Assembly: GCF_003967015.1 (NCBI RefSeq)
Contig: NZ_AP017560.1
Span: forward strand, 1,550,001 to 1,614,000
Direction: 5' to 3'
DNA from: Pseudanabaena sp. ABRG5-3
GTDB lineage: Bacteria > Cyanobacteriota > Cyanobacteriia > Pseudanabaenales > Pseudanabaenaceae
Length of the DNA: 64,000 bases
Part shown: positions 1-9,200 of the stretch, piece after piece
How the letters are laid out: each line of letters begins with the position of its first letter
Position numbering within the stretch: position 1 is the stretch's first letter
Notes under the pieces: model-generated
The model's database searches: none
Told to the model about the DNA's origin: nothing
What the model saw: only the letters and a program-made list of their open reading frames with translations
Program-made: the position numbers and the translations under genes

Positions 1-3000
1 CTAGAACAGGATATCCAAGAATATCAAAGTTCCATCGAAGCCAAGCTTGGTCATATAGAAACCCTAGAGCAGAAAGGGGAAGCTTTAATTAATGCTCTAG
101 TTGATCGAATTAGTCAACAGAGCGAAAATCCCGTCGAAAACTCATCTGAGTCAAGCAACATATTACCCGAATTACCAGACGATATTCCTGCCCAATATCT
201 TGAAACCGTCACAGAACCTGCTGACGAAAATCTCATTAATGCTCTACTAGCTGGCAATGAGTTCGGCGAAACAATTACTGAACCAGTTGTTGAGCAAATT
301 ATTGAAGTATCTCCATTAGAAGTATCTCCATTAATAGATGTACCTCAAGCAGAGATGCTTGACCAAGAGATAAATGCAGAAATAGTCGATCTACAGATCA
401 ACTCAGAGCTAAATTTAGAATCTGTAGTTGCAAATAGTGAGAATGAATCTAGCGATCAACTAGTTAGCCCTGTAGAGCAAAGTAATATTGATGAGTCCGA
501 CGAAGATGACTCAGAGATTACCGAGATTGAAATTATTCTAGGCGCTTCCTCTGACACCCTATTCGAGTCTCCAGTTGAAACTAGCAAGAACGATGAGCCA
601 TTCGCTGGTTTCCTTGATGAGACAGGAAGTTTATATCTAGATCCAAGTTTTAGCGAAGATCCTCAAAGTAATATCAATGCTCCCCAAATTAATCCAGACT
701 TTGACATAGACGCAGAAACCCAAATATTTGACAGTTTCAATGAAGATATTACGAGAATTGAAGAAACTAACGAACTGGATCTCCAGCCCTTTAGTTTATC
801 TCCAGAATTAGCCATTGAAGCTGGACAAACAGTTAATGAACCCGAACTTCTACTCTGGTTAGAGGAAAGTAGTAATCGCCCTGTTCCCACCACAAATATC
901 GCAGAGATATCACCTGATCAAGATTTGTTATCGTGGCTAGGTAATGATGCCCTCGATATGGCAAAACTACCAAAGCAACCTCAACAAGCATCTATAGTAA
1001 CCAATTCAATATCAGATCTAGAAATTATTAATACTAATTTGGCTGCGGCTGTAGATCTTGACACTTCAAATGAAATTGCCGTCAGCGATAACCAAAGCGA
1101 ACAAATAGACAGCGAGGTTGAACAGCTACCTTCTAATCATTCTCTTAGTGATCAAGCCTCTGACTCAGATGAATCACTAATATTACTCACTAATAAAAAT
1201 ACTGATAGTATCGAGTTCCCAGAATGGGAGGAATCATTAGTTAATGCGCTAAACTCAGATCTAGAACACTTTGACGAGGGTTTAATTGTTGATCCAGAAA
1301 TTACAACCAGTCTAGATCAGTTTATTCGCAACACTCCCTATGCTTTAATCAACTGGGAAACTGAAGAGTCACAAGCATATCCTACAATTATCGAGGTTTC
1401 AGCTAAGTCACCAACAGAAGTTCAGCCACAAACCACCAAGTCCTTAGAAAATAATCAGGATAAACTGCAAATTAATATCTCCAATGAGCAGACGGTAACT
1501 GATATAGACTCACAATCATCACCTTTTAGTCCAGAATCCAGCGAAATTCCTGAAATTTTTGACAATCCTGACGCTCTGTTTGAGACAGCAGGTAAACCTC
1601 CACTTCAAGTTTCACAATCTTCTTCCATTGATGATGACATGGAGGCTATTTTTGCGGATGTTATCGCCGAAACAACTGCGAGGTATGCTCCCCCATCCCC
1701 TCCCTTTGAAACTAATGACGAGCTTGATGAATTATTTGAGGGAACTGGGAAAAACAACAGGTCTACATCCAATATCAATTTTGAGCATCTTGGTAGCGTT
1801 GATGCTGATTCGCAAGCATCTATGGAGAGAGCCAAAACTGAAGCGGTAATGGATGAGAGTGAACTGGATACGCTTTTATTTGGCTTCGATCCTGACACTG
1901 AAATTGAACATGTCTTTATCAATCAATTGGCTAGCCCAGATACCACCGCTACCACCCCACAATTACCCGTTGTCAAAAACAATGATCCTCAACTCAAAGA
2001 AGTTAATGAACTCGATACAGTATTGCAAGAATGGAAACAGGATGATTATGCAGGACTAGATGTTGGGGCAGTAACCATGCAGGAAGCACTTACTTTTCCT
2101 GAAACTATGCAAGATGTAGAAGAATTAGATACGATTTTGCAAGGTTTAGCTCGAACAGAAGTGTCAGATCTAACCAGTTCTGTTGAAGAAGATACGAACT
2201 TTGTCATGATCGAGGACTTACCGACAGTTCTTGAAAATCCGAATGCAAACATTACCCAAGAAGATGAATGGAGCTTTGCACTAGAGCAACTGGAAGCAAA
2301 ATTAACTCAACCCGTAAGGAATTCCGAGTATAAACCTGAAGTTGGTGAACTTTCAGCCGATGAGTTCTTTGCTTCGCTAGAGAGCAATAAGCTCAACATG
2401 TTTGCAGATGCTAATGAAAAATTAGATCCTTTGACTTCTTGGTCATCGACTAAATCCTCCAATCAAGCGATCGCCGATTTAGTTGTTGATCTAGACATTA
2501 GCTCTGAGGATGACTCAGCCGATCTATTGCTAAATGAGTTTGCTGATTCCCAAAATGAAGTTTTGGATAATGATTGGGACAATCTATTAAATGATTTAAA
2601 TGCTTTCAATTTTAGCGAACCATTATTAGATGATCATCGTGAACAGCTTGGGCTATCATCAGTTGCACCGATTACGGACAGTCTTGACAATGTTTTAGAC
2701 ATTGATTCATTAGTCGTAGAATCTCGCAGTGCTGCACTAGTGCCACCCCCACCTGAGAAGGAAGTATATAGCCTAGATGATACTTGGGTTCTCGGTATAG
2801 ATTTTGGTAGCACTGCACTGCGTACTAGCTTACTGAATGCTAATACAGGTAAGGTTTATTCTCTATATTTAGATGATGCTGATGAGCTTCCCTGTCGGCT
2901 AGTCTGGACTGAAGATCACAGTCTGGATGATCCGATGACTAAGGATATTCGGGTACTGATTAAAAAATCCCAGATATCGGATTTAGAAAATGGAGAGGTT

Positions 3001-4422
3001 GCCATTACCCATTTTAAGCAGTTCTTGAAATTGGGACTACCCTATCGTGGAGTTAGTACTTGGCAGCCGATTATTGAATGGTCGGAGCATCATCAGGCAA
3101 ATTTGCGTTGGTTGATCGCCGCACTTAAAAATCTGATTGAACAAATTCAAACCCGTGCCAATCATCCGAAACTTCCTGATCTAGGCTTGATTTTATTAAA
3201 GCTTAGTGGTGTGGTATTTGGCTATCCAGCGAGTTGGTCAGATACCTATGTACTGAATGTCCGCGAAGCAATTCTCAAATCAGGACTAGTTGCACAAGCA
3301 GAGCAGGTAATGGCGGCGGATCAGGCGATCGCACCAGTGTTGGCTTTGATTCATGAGCAGAAAATTTCCCAAGAAATTACGCTGCTCATTGATGCAGGGG
3401 CTGTGACCACTAGTCTCTGTTTAATCAAGGGCAGCCTAGATCGACAAACTAGCGATCGCTCCAAATTACATATCCGCAGTCTGGACTACGCTGGGAATAG
3501 CTTGAGCCAAGATATTATCGTGCAGTTGTTCTATCCCCATTGGCAATTAATCACTAATCCCAATCGTCATCTTTGCAAATTTGATCATCTCACTTTGCCA
3601 GAAGTCGGCATGGAATCACCACAGCAACGGATTCCCCTACAACAGTACTTATTAGGTTCTCATGTTGGTCAACAAATGCTGGAATTAGCCGATCGCCTTA
3701 AAGTCACCTTTGGGCAAGACATTAGTGTGGATAGTTGGAATGAGGAGTTGCTAGGGCAGCCAATTGTGGTACTACGCCGTGAAGTGGAAAACCTGATTTT
3801 GCAACCATATATCCAACGGATCAATCGTGAACTCAATGCCATTATTAGCAATGCAGGAATTTTAGGTGAAGATGTGCGTCAAGTCTTACTACTTGGCAGC
3901 ACCATGAATATCCCCTTGCTATCCCGTTGGCTCGCCCAAAAACTGCCTAACGCCAAGATCGATCCCCTAGGTGCATCGGTTGTCGCCAATGGATTAGCCG
4001 TTGCTCCCATTTACGCAAATTTACAAGATGTGGCGCGTCAGCAATATTCTGATTATTTCCTATTGCAAGAGATTTGTCGCCTCAACCTCACCCAATCCGT
4101 CAATCCTAATCAATTGCTGAAACAGTTACAAATGCGTGGTGTCAATATTAAGGCTTGCCGCGATCGCATTTTGAGTATTCTGCAAGGCGATTTACCAGAG
4201 GGAATTTTTCCTTGGCAAGAGCCTGAGCATAGCGCCGTATTAGAAGATCCCACCCTCAGTAGTGAGCTATTTGTAGGACGCTTGTTTGAGCTAGAGACCG
4301 ATGGAACCTATCAGCCAAATGTAACTAAATTCCAGCAATTACGGGTCTATTTACAAGCGATTATTGGCAACATGAGCCAAACTCTCAATGAGCCACTAGT
4401 ATTTCCTGAAGTTAAAGTTTAA
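1..4422 (+). CDS. giant acidic protein with C-terminal Hsp70-type ATPase domain (5' end outside window)
   Basis: The frame is open from base 1, so the first visible ATG (355) is not the start; 1473 residues are visible. Residues 1-40 look coiled-coil. Residues 45 to about 920 are strongly acidic, rich in D, E, S, N and P, and probably disordered. They carry recurring short motifs of the type ELDTLL/ELDTIL and some LLSWLG-like motifs. From residue 929 a WVLGIDFGST phosphate-1 motif opens an Hsp70/actin-fold ATPase domain, followed by a second segment, LLIDAGAVTTS, and a late LLLGSTMNIP segment resembling the adenosine motif. No canonical Hsp70 substrate-binding domain is evident. A strong hairpin follows the stop. 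The ATPase-fold call is fairly firm; cellular role and partners are unknown. Confidence 0.8.
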   Translation, partial: LEQDIQEYQSSIEAKLGHIETLEQKGEALINALVDRISQQSENPVENSSESSNILPELPDDIPAQYLETVTEPADENLINALLAGNEFGETITEPVVEQIIEVSPLEVSPLIDVPQAEMLDQEINAEIVDLQINSELNLESVVANSENESSDQLVSPVEQSNIDESDEDDSEITEIEIILGASSDTLFESPVETSKNDEPFAGFLDETGSLYLDPSFSEDPQSNINAPQINPDFDIDAETQIFDSFNEDITRIEETNELDLQPFSLSPELAIEAGQTVNEPELLLWLEESSNRPVPTTNIAEISPDQDLLSWLGNDALDMAKLPKQPQQASIVTNSISDLEIINTNLAAAVDLDTSNEIAVSDNQSEQIDSEVEQLPSNHSLSDQASDSDESLILLTNKNTDSIEFPEWEESLVNALNSDLEHFDEGLIVDPEITTSLDQFIRNTPYALINWETEESQAYPTIIEVSAKSPTEVQPQTTKSLENNQDKLQINISNEQTVTDIDSQSSPFSPESSEIPEIFDNPDALFETAGKPPLQVSQSSSIDDDMEAIFADVIAETTARYAPPSPPFETNDELDELFEGTGKNNRSTSNINFEHLGSVDADSQASMERAKTEAVMDESELDTLLFGFDPDTEIEHVFINQLASPDTTATTPQLPVVKNNDPQLKEVNELDTVLQEWKQDDYAGLDVGAVTMQEALTFPETMQDVEELDTILQGLARTEVSDLTSSVEEDTNFVMIEDLPTVLENPNANITQEDEWSFALEQLEAKLTQPVRNSEYKPEVGELSADEFFASLESNKLNMFADANEKLDPLTSWSSTKSSNQAIADLVVDLDISSEDDSADLLLNEFADSQNEVLDNDWDNLLNDLNAFNFSEPLLDDHREQLGLSSVAPITDSLDNVLDIDSLVVESRSAALVPPPPEKEVYSLDDTWVLGIDFGSTALRTSLLNANTGKVYSLYLDDADELPCRLVWTEDHSLDDPMTKDIRVLIKKSQISDLENGEVAITHFKQFLKLGLPYRGVSTWQPIIEWSEHHQANLRWLIAALKNLIEQIQTRANHPKLPDLGLILLKLSGVVFGYPASWSDTYVLNVREAILKSGLVAQAEQVMAADQAIAPVLALIHEQKISQEITLLIDAGAVTTSLCLIKGSLDRQTSDRSKLHIRSLDYAGNSLSQDIIVQLFYPHWQLITNPNRHLCKFDHLTLPEVGMESPQQRIPLQQYLLGSHVGQQMLELADRLKVTFGQDISVDSWNEELLGQPIVVLRREVENLILQPYIQRINRELNAIISNAGILGEDVRQVLLLGSTMNIPLLSRWLAQKLPNAKIDPLGASVVANGLAVAPIYANLQDVARQQYSDYFLLQEICRLNLTQSVNPNQLLKQLQMRGVNIKACRDRILSILQGDLPEGIFPWQEPEHSAVLEDPTLSSELFVGRLFELETDGTYQPNVTKFQQLRVYLQAIIGNMSQTLNEPLVFPEVKV

Positions 4423-4451
4423 AAAAGTGGTCGCTTAGCGACCACTTTTTT
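4421..4451. terminator. bidirectional hairpin between the Hsp70-like gene and cobI
   Basis: GTGGTCGCT and AGCGACCAC form a perfect 9-bp stem around one base, flanked by A6 and T6. It sits between two convergent genes and overlaps both ends, so it can terminate both. Confidence 0.85.
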
Positions 4452-5172
4452 ATTGAGGATTAGTTTGGCTGGGAATCATCACGATCGCCCAGTAGGGAAC
4501 GTTGTCGGGATCAACTTCAGCGATCGGCTTAATTACTTGATTGGGTAAAGTTGCCCGTTCGATATACAAGGCGCGTTCAAAGAGATTTAATTCTTCTAAA
4601 ACTGCCTTCAGTTTGGCGAAATGTCTGCCTAGTTTGATAATTACGGCGGCATCAGCAACGGCTAGGCGATCGCGTAAAATCTCCGCTTCTAAAGTTGCAG
4701 GCATAATGCTCAAGACATCATTTCGGAAAGTGAGGGGCGCACCAAGCATGGCGGCACTGGCAAAGGTGGAAGATATGCCGGGGATGACTTCTGTATGGAA
4801 TCGCTTAGAAAGACGATTAAAAATATACATAAATGAGCCGTAAAGCATCGGTTCGCCTTCGCAAAGAACAGCTACATCACGACCTGCTTCTAAATGTTCG
4901 GCAATTTTCTCTGCGCCGATATCGTAGTAGGGTTGAGAAGAACGTTCTACGCTAAAGGGAAGCGGCATCGGAATTTCGATCTGTTCAGGACGGATATAAT
5001 CAGCAACGATCGCCCTAGCAAAAACCTTGCCACTTTCCATCGTCGGATAGGCAATCACGGGAACTGAGGTTAAGATGCGATGCGCCTTAATCGTCAATAG
5101 CTCTGGATCGCCAGGTCCAATACCCAGTCCATATAAATTTCCTTTTGCTTTTATTTCGATTATGTTTTCCAT
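4450..5172 (-). CDS. cobI: precorrin-2 C20-methyltransferase
   Basis: SAM-dependent methyltransferase (CobI/CbiL) that methylates C20 of precorrin-2 in corrin ring synthesis, in the cytosol. The 240-aa length is usual for the family. The N-terminal GLGIGPGDPELLT segment (residues 15-27) is the classic tetrapyrrole methylase start, and the CEGEPMLYGSF loop belongs to the same fold. It is the last gene of a minus-strand run hupE-cobW-cobG-cobH-cobI. A palindrome separates it from cobH, and its stop codon lies inside the shared terminator with the Hsp70-like gene. Family assignment is firm; CobI versus CbiL (cobalt-free versus cobalt-loaded substrate) cannot be decided from sequence alone. Confidence 0.92.
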   Translation of the reverse strand: MENIIEIKAKGNLYGLGIGPGDPELLTIKAHRILTSVPVIAYPTMESGKVFARAIVADYIRPEQIEIPMPLPFSVERSSQPYYDIGAEKIAEHLEAGRDVAVLCEGEPMLYGSFMYIFNRLSKRFHTEVIPGISSTFASAAMLGAPLTFRNDVLSIMPATLEAEILRDRLAVADAAVIIKLGRHFAKLKAVLEELNLFERALYIERATLPNQVIKPIAEVDPDNVPYWAIVMIPSQTNPQ

Positions 5173-5199
5173 TATATTTTTCTTAGTAATATAGCAACC

Positions 5200-5230
5200 A
5201 AAGTAGACGGCGCTTCGCGCCGCCTACTTT
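5200..5230. repeat. palindrome with GGCGC-TTC-GCGCC core between cobH and cobI
   Basis: A 14-bp stem (one mismatch) with a TTC loop, overlapping the cobH stop. There is no U-tract on the cobH-to-cobI strand, so transcription may read through it. The core recurs at several other intergenic sites in the window. Confidence 0.7.
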
Positions 5231-5858
5231 ATATTTCATTCTCCATCGCTAAGGAATTCAAGGCGGCGGCGCACATCGCACTTCCCCCACGCCGACCGTG
5301 AATGGTCAAAAAGGGTATACCACGACTATTTTCCGCTAAAGCCGCTTTTGACTCGATCGCACCGACAAAACCAACAGGAAATCCTAGTATAACGGCTGGC
5401 TTCGGAAAACCTTGATCCAGTAATTCTAATAATCTAAATAATGCCGTGGGCGCATTACCGATCGCCACAATCGATCCCGCAATATGTGATCGCCACAGTT
5501 CCATCGCCGCCGCCGATCGAGTGTTGCCGATTTGTTTGGCAAGGTTGGGAACTTCAGGTTCATTGAGAGTGCAAATTACAGCATTATTCGCAGGTAAACG
5601 CTTACGAGTGACTCCATTCGCCACCATCTGCGCGTCACAGAGAATATTTGCACCATTTTTCAAAGCTTCTCTACCGATTTTAACCACATCTTCAGAATAG
5701 GCGAGATCATTAACAATATCGGTCATCCCACAGGAATGAATGAGCCGCACGGCAACCACTTCTAAATCCTGTGGCAAGATCGCTAAATCTGCCTCAGCGC
5801 GAATAGTCGCAAAGGATTTGCGATAGATTTCATTGCCATCACGAATGTAATCAAGCAT
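5229..5858 (-). CDS. cobH: precorrin-8X methylmutase
   Basis: Catalyses the 1,5-sigmatropic methyl shift from C11 to C12 that turns precorrin-8X into hydrogenobyrinate (CobH/CbiC). The 209-aa length is typical. The conserved RLIHSCGM segment places the catalytic histidine at residue 41, and the SRGIPFLTIHGRRGG C-terminal segment is also characteristic. The start codon overlaps the cobG 3' end by 8 bp, indicating translational coupling. Its neighbours in the same direction are cobG upstream and cobI downstream. Confidence 0.93.
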   Translation of the reverse strand: MLDYIRDGNEIYRKSFATIRAEADLAILPQDLEVVAVRLIHSCGMTDIVNDLAYSEDVVKIGREALKNGANILCDAQMVANGVTRKRLPANNAVICTLNEPEVPNLAKQIGNTRSAAAMELWRSHIAGSIVAIGNAPTALFRLLELLDQGFPKPAVILGFPVGFVGAIESKAALAENSRGIPFLTIHGRRGGSAMCAAALNSLAMENEI

Positions 5859-7329
5859 GGCTGATCACTTCCCTTAATTCTTGCAAATTACATTGATTCA
5901 CAAATTCACGAAAACTCTGATCGAGGCTTTGACGTTGGTTTTGATAGATATTTAGCAAGCGTTCCATTAATTGGGGCAACTCATGAGCCGCATATTCGGC
6001 ATAGAGTTCTCTTCCGAAACTAATTTCGCCATCACCAACATAAACCCTATAAGTTTCAGAGGCTTGTCCTACGATCGCAATGTCGCTTGCATGATGCTGA
6101 GCGCAGGATTTATCGCAACCTGAAAAATGCAAGTTAATTGGAGCATCCAGTTGCATACATTTCTCTAGGTGCAAGGCGATCGCCTTAGCATCGGCTTGAG
6201 TATCCGTAAAGGCTGATTTGCATCCTTTGTAACCAGAACAAGCTGCGATCGCCGCATAGGGATGCTGAGGAGAAGTATGCAATCCTAAGTTCAAGAGTTC
6301 CTGCGTTACCTGCTCCAGATCAGCTTCCGCAATATCCGTAATCAGCAGATTTTGCCAAGGCGTTAACCGCAAAGCCCCACCACCATATTGTTGAGCGAGA
6401 TTTGCTAATCCTAGTAATTGCTGCGAAGTTAACCTTCCTAATGGCACAACCATACCAATATAGAAAAGTCCCGATTGCTTTTGAGTATGAATCCCTAAAT
6501 GTTCATACGCTCTTGTTCCCCTCTCCCCTAATGGGCAAGGGGCGAGGAGCGAGGGTTTTAATGCGTAACCTAGTTGCTGTTCAACCAAATCTAGATACTT
6601 TTCTACACCCCAATCATGCAGCAATTCCCTTAATCTAGGAGGACGCGATCGTGAATATATCTTCTTCTCTAGCTTTTGCTCTGTATATATCCGATAAACT
6701 TCCGTTAGGACTGCAAGAACTTCTAAGACTTGGTTATGAGGGATTAAGACTCCAACTGGTACTGGAGAATCACCGCGATCGCCTAAACCTAAATGCAAAT
6801 CAAAATAAATCTCGCCATTAATTTCAACAGCTACTAAGCAAATATCATTGGGGCGATCGCTAACTCTAATTGCTTCGCCGCCATCAAAACAAATACTGAA
6901 CTTGTTAGAAAGAATCGCTAATTCGGGATGCTGTAATAGATAGAAATTCCATGCTTTCACAAATGGAATCGTATTGATTTTGGCATGGGCATCGATCCCC
7001 GCACTGGGACTCGCCATCATATTTCGTAAACCATCTGTGCTTTCGTTACTAGAGGCTAAGCCATAATCTTGAAAGTCTAGTAGTACTTCTTCAGGCAAAG
7101 CTTGGCTAGTGCGGATTTGCAGATTGGCTCGATTAGTAATTTGGATTTCACCATTACCAAATTGATTAACGACCTGTACGAGAACTTCACATTGTGTGGA
7201 AGTGATTAATCCCGTAGGTAAACGGATACGCGAAAGAATGCCATCTTGGGCAGTGGTGGCATTAAAGAGACTGGGACAAATAGCTGTAGTAGATTGCAAT
7301 TGAGAAAATTCCAAAAAAAATAACCACAA
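5851..7329 (-). CDS. cobG: precorrin-3B synthase, sirohaem/Fe-S oxidoreductase family
   Basis: Member of the nitrite/sulfite reductase fold. CobG oxidises precorrin-3A to precorrin-3B before ring contraction in the aerobic corrin pathway. The Fe-S ligands are visible as CSGYKGC (Cys364, Cys370) and CDKSC (Cys405, Cys409). The start is uncertain because no ATG is available near the N terminus. The outer TTG (7329) lies inside a terminator hairpin. An inner TTG at 7299, preceded by GGAA, is more plausible and keeps the conserved CPSLF segment. Residues about 259-274 are encoded by a palindromic GC-rich stretch and look like a repeat-derived insertion. It overlaps cobH by 8 bp. Confidence 0.87.
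   Translation of the reverse strand: MWLFFLEFSQLQSTTAICPSLFNATTAQDGILSRIRLPTGLITSTQCEVLVQVVNQFGNGEIQITNRANLQIRTSQALPEEVLLDFQDYGLASSNESTDGLRNMMASPSAGIDAHAKINTIPFVKAWNFYLLQHPELAILSNKFSICFDGGEAIRVSDRPNDICLVAVEINGEIYFDLHLGLGDRGDSPVPVGVLIPHNQVLEVLAVLTEVYRIYTEQKLEKKIYSRSRPPRLRELLHDWGVEKYLDLVEQQLGYALKPSLLAPCPLGERGTRAYEHLGIHTQKQSGLFYIGMVVPLGRLTSQQLLGLANLAQQYGGGALRLTPWQNLLITDIAEADLEQVTQELLNLGLHTSPQHPYAAIAACSGYKGCKSAFTDTQADAKAIALHLEKCMQLDAPINLHFSGCDKSCAQHHASDIAIVGQASETYRVYVGDGEISFGRELYAEYAAHELPQLMERLLNIYQNQRQSLDQSFREFVNQCNLQELREVISHA
6508..6555 (-). repeat. palindromic repeat-like insertion inside cobG
   Basis: A CCCCTCTCC / GGGCAAGGGGCGAGG-type stretch encodes residues about 259-274 without breaking the frame. 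Similar CT/GA-rich palindromes are common intergenic repeats in cyanobacteria, so this may be a repeat-derived peptide insertion. Confidence 0.45.
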
Positions 7330-7357
7330 TGAGAAGGCGCTTCGCGCCTTCTCATTG
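7327..7357 (-). terminator. hairpin terminator between cobW and cobG
   Basis: A perfect 14-bp inverted repeat around TTC (GAA on the minus strand) is followed on the minus strand by GGTTA and a run of eight T. It could terminate or attenuate transcription coming from cobW. It overlaps the outer possible cobG start. Confidence 0.75.
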
Positions 7358-7358
7358 T

Positions 7359-8399
7359 CTATAAACTTAGCGCCGCTTCGATTTGCGATCGCTCTAGACC
7401 TTGACCGATAAATACTAAGCGTGTTTGACGAGCTTCATCACTAGCCCACAGGCGATCGTAGGAAGTCTCAAGGCGATCGCCTACGCCTTGTAACACCATT
7501 CGCATCGGTTTGTTTGGGACATTCACAAAACCCTTAATCCGATAGATTTCCTGATCGGCGATCACTTGTTTTAGCGATGTGAGTAACTGAGTCGGCTCAA
7601 AGGCGCGATCAGTAATGATATTAATCGAATTAATATCATCATCATGCTCATGTTCTTCTTCAGAATCATGATGGCTAGGACGAGTATCGAGATTATCCTC
7701 AACCGCCGCATTGAAGCCTAAGAGAATCTCCGAACTAATTTTGCCTTCATCACAAGAAATTACCTTAACGCCATCGCGTAATTCTTGCTTAAGCCATGAA
7801 TGGACTTTATTTTGAGCGTCAGCATTGACCAAATCCGTTTTCGTTAATAAAACCAAATCCGCACAGGCTAACTGATCTTCAAACAATTCTTCAATGGGAG
7901 TTTCATGATCGAGATTGGGATCTTCCAGACGCTGAGCATTGAGCGCATCTAGATCGCCCACCAATTTGCCACTAGCCACTGCCTCGCAGTCAACTACCGC
8001 AATTACACCATCAACTGTAGCGCCATTGCGAATTTCTTGCCAACGGAAGGCTTGAATTAAGGGTTTGGGTAAGGCTAAGCCAGAGGTTTCAATGAGAATG
8101 CAGTCAATGCGATCGCGTCTTTTTAGAAGTTCCTGCATCGTTGGCAAAAATTCCTCTTGCACCGTGCAGCAAAGACAGCCATTGGTCAATTCCACAATAT
8201 TGGGCGTAACTTCTGTGCCATCTTCATCGCAAACTCGACAAGAACGGAGCAAGTCTCCATCGATGCCAATTTCACCAAATTCATTCACCAGTACAGCAAT
8301 GCGCCGACCTTGGTTATTTTGTAACTGTTCTCGAATCAGAGTAGTTTTACCACTACCCAAAAAACCAGTAATCACAGTTACAGGTATTTTCGCTGCCAT
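7359..8399 (-). CDS. cobW: CobW-type G3E GTPase, metallochaperone
   Basis: P-loop GTPase of the COG0523/G3E family, proposed to deliver metal for cobalamin synthesis. The Walker A motif GFLGSGKT is at residues 12-19, the metal-binding CLCC motif at 75-78, and an EEEHEHDDD stretch follows the GTPase domain. A C-terminal CobW_C-like domain completes 346 residues, which is usual. It lies between riboswitch-controlled hupE and cobG on the same strand, supporting the CobW subgroup over other COG0523 members such as zinc chaperones. The metal preference is inferred from context only. Confidence 0.88.
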   Translation of the reverse strand: MAAKIPVTVITGFLGSGKTTLIREQLQNNQGRRIAVLVNEFGEIGIDGDLLRSCRVCDEDGTEVTPNIVELTNGCLCCTVQEEFLPTMQELLKRRDRIDCILIETSGLALPKPLIQAFRWQEIRNGATVDGVIAVVDCEAVASGKLVGDLDALNAQRLEDPNLDHETPIEELFEDQLACADLVLLTKTDLVNADAQNKVHSWLKQELRDGVKVISCDEGKISSEILLGFNAAVEDNLDTRPSHHDSEEEHEHDDDINSINIITDRAFEPTQLLTSLKQVIADQEIYRIKGFVNVPNKPMRMVLQGVGDRLETSYDRLWASDEARQTRLVFIGQGLERSQIEAALSL

Positions 8400-8442
8400 A
8401 ATTATCTCTAAAAAACTTTAAAAGCCCGTATTGCCAAAATAA

Positions 8443-8478
8443 CCAAGTAGGGACAATTCATGAATTCCCCCTACTTGG
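8443..8478 (-). terminator. hairpin after hupE
   Basis: CCAAGTAGGG pairs with CCCTACTTGG across a 14-16 nt loop, followed on the minus strand by TTATTTT. It lies between hupE and cobW and could limit read-through from the riboswitch transcript. Confidence 0.6.
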
Positions 8479-8487
8479 AAAAAAGAT

Positions 8488-9174
8488 TTAACCCTTAGGC
8501 ATGGGGAGAATTAAAGAAGAAAGATTTGATGCAAAAAATGCCGCACCAATTCCACAAATGACTAAACCTGCTGACTTGAGGCTAGGCGTTACTTGAGAAA
8601 AATCACCCTTAAGGACTTTCTGACCAACAAAGAAAGCTGCACTCGAAATCACTAATTGAATCGTGGTAAAGCCAACTAAATAAGCCACTAAAGCGGTAGT
8701 TTGTGCGCCAAAAATTGCTTCACCGTAGGCGTAGCCATGAAACAAGCCTGCTACTGCCGAAAGGGCAACCATTACTAATAGGTTGGGGCTGTTCTTCATT
8801 GCCATCAAAATCCCAAATAGCAAAATTGATGCCGAAACAATGAGTTCAACTACTGGTAGTGATACGCCTAGCAAGTGAATGCCAGTGCCAAGCATTGCCG
8901 ATAAAACGAAGGATAAGGGAATAAAAATACCTTGGGGCTTAAGCGCGGCAAATAAACCAACGGCAACAATAAAGGCAAGGTGATCGACACCAATCACAGG
9001 GTGAGCCAACCCTGACATAAATCCTTCAAAAAAGTTGCTGGGCATTCCGCCACCCATTGCGTGGTGTGCCGATGCGGGACTAGCAAATACTAGAAAGCCA
9101 AAAGCTAATAATCCCAAAGGGGCGATCGCTAAAGCTTTCGATTGAACTGAGGCGAAAATCTTAGATAAATTCAT
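8488..9174 (-). CDS. hupE: HupE/UreJ-family metal permease, probably cobalt uptake
   Basis: Membrane protein of 228 aa. An N-terminal signal peptide ends near ASPASA (residue 36), so the mature chain begins HHAMGGG. The HPVIGVDH motif marks HupE/UreJ proteins, and about six hydrophobic segments follow. The family transports nickel or cobalt. The cobalamin riboswitch directly upstream and the cob genes downstream point to cobalt, in line with known B12-regulated hupE genes in other bacteria. It is the first gene of the minus-strand cob run. Start ATG at 9174; substrate is inferred from context. Confidence 0.88.
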   Translation of the reverse strand: MNLSKIFASVQSKALAIAPLGLLAFGFLVFASPASAHHAMGGGMPSNFFEGFMSGLAHPVIGVDHLAFIVAVGLFAALKPQGIFIPLSFVLSAMLGTGIHLLGVSLPVVELIVSASILLFGILMAMKNSPNLLVMVALSAVAGLFHGYAYGEAIFGAQTTALVAYLVGFTTIQLVISSAAFFVGQKVLKGDFSQVTPSLKSAGLVICGIGAAFFASNLSSLILPMPKG

Positions 9175-9200
9175 GCTCTGTAACTCGCAGATATGGACAA

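Noticed and set aside
355-4422. ATG at 355 as start of the Hsp70-like gene
   Set aside because: The same frame is open and protein-like back to base 1, with coiled-coil-type sequence, and no ribosome-binding site precedes the ATG.
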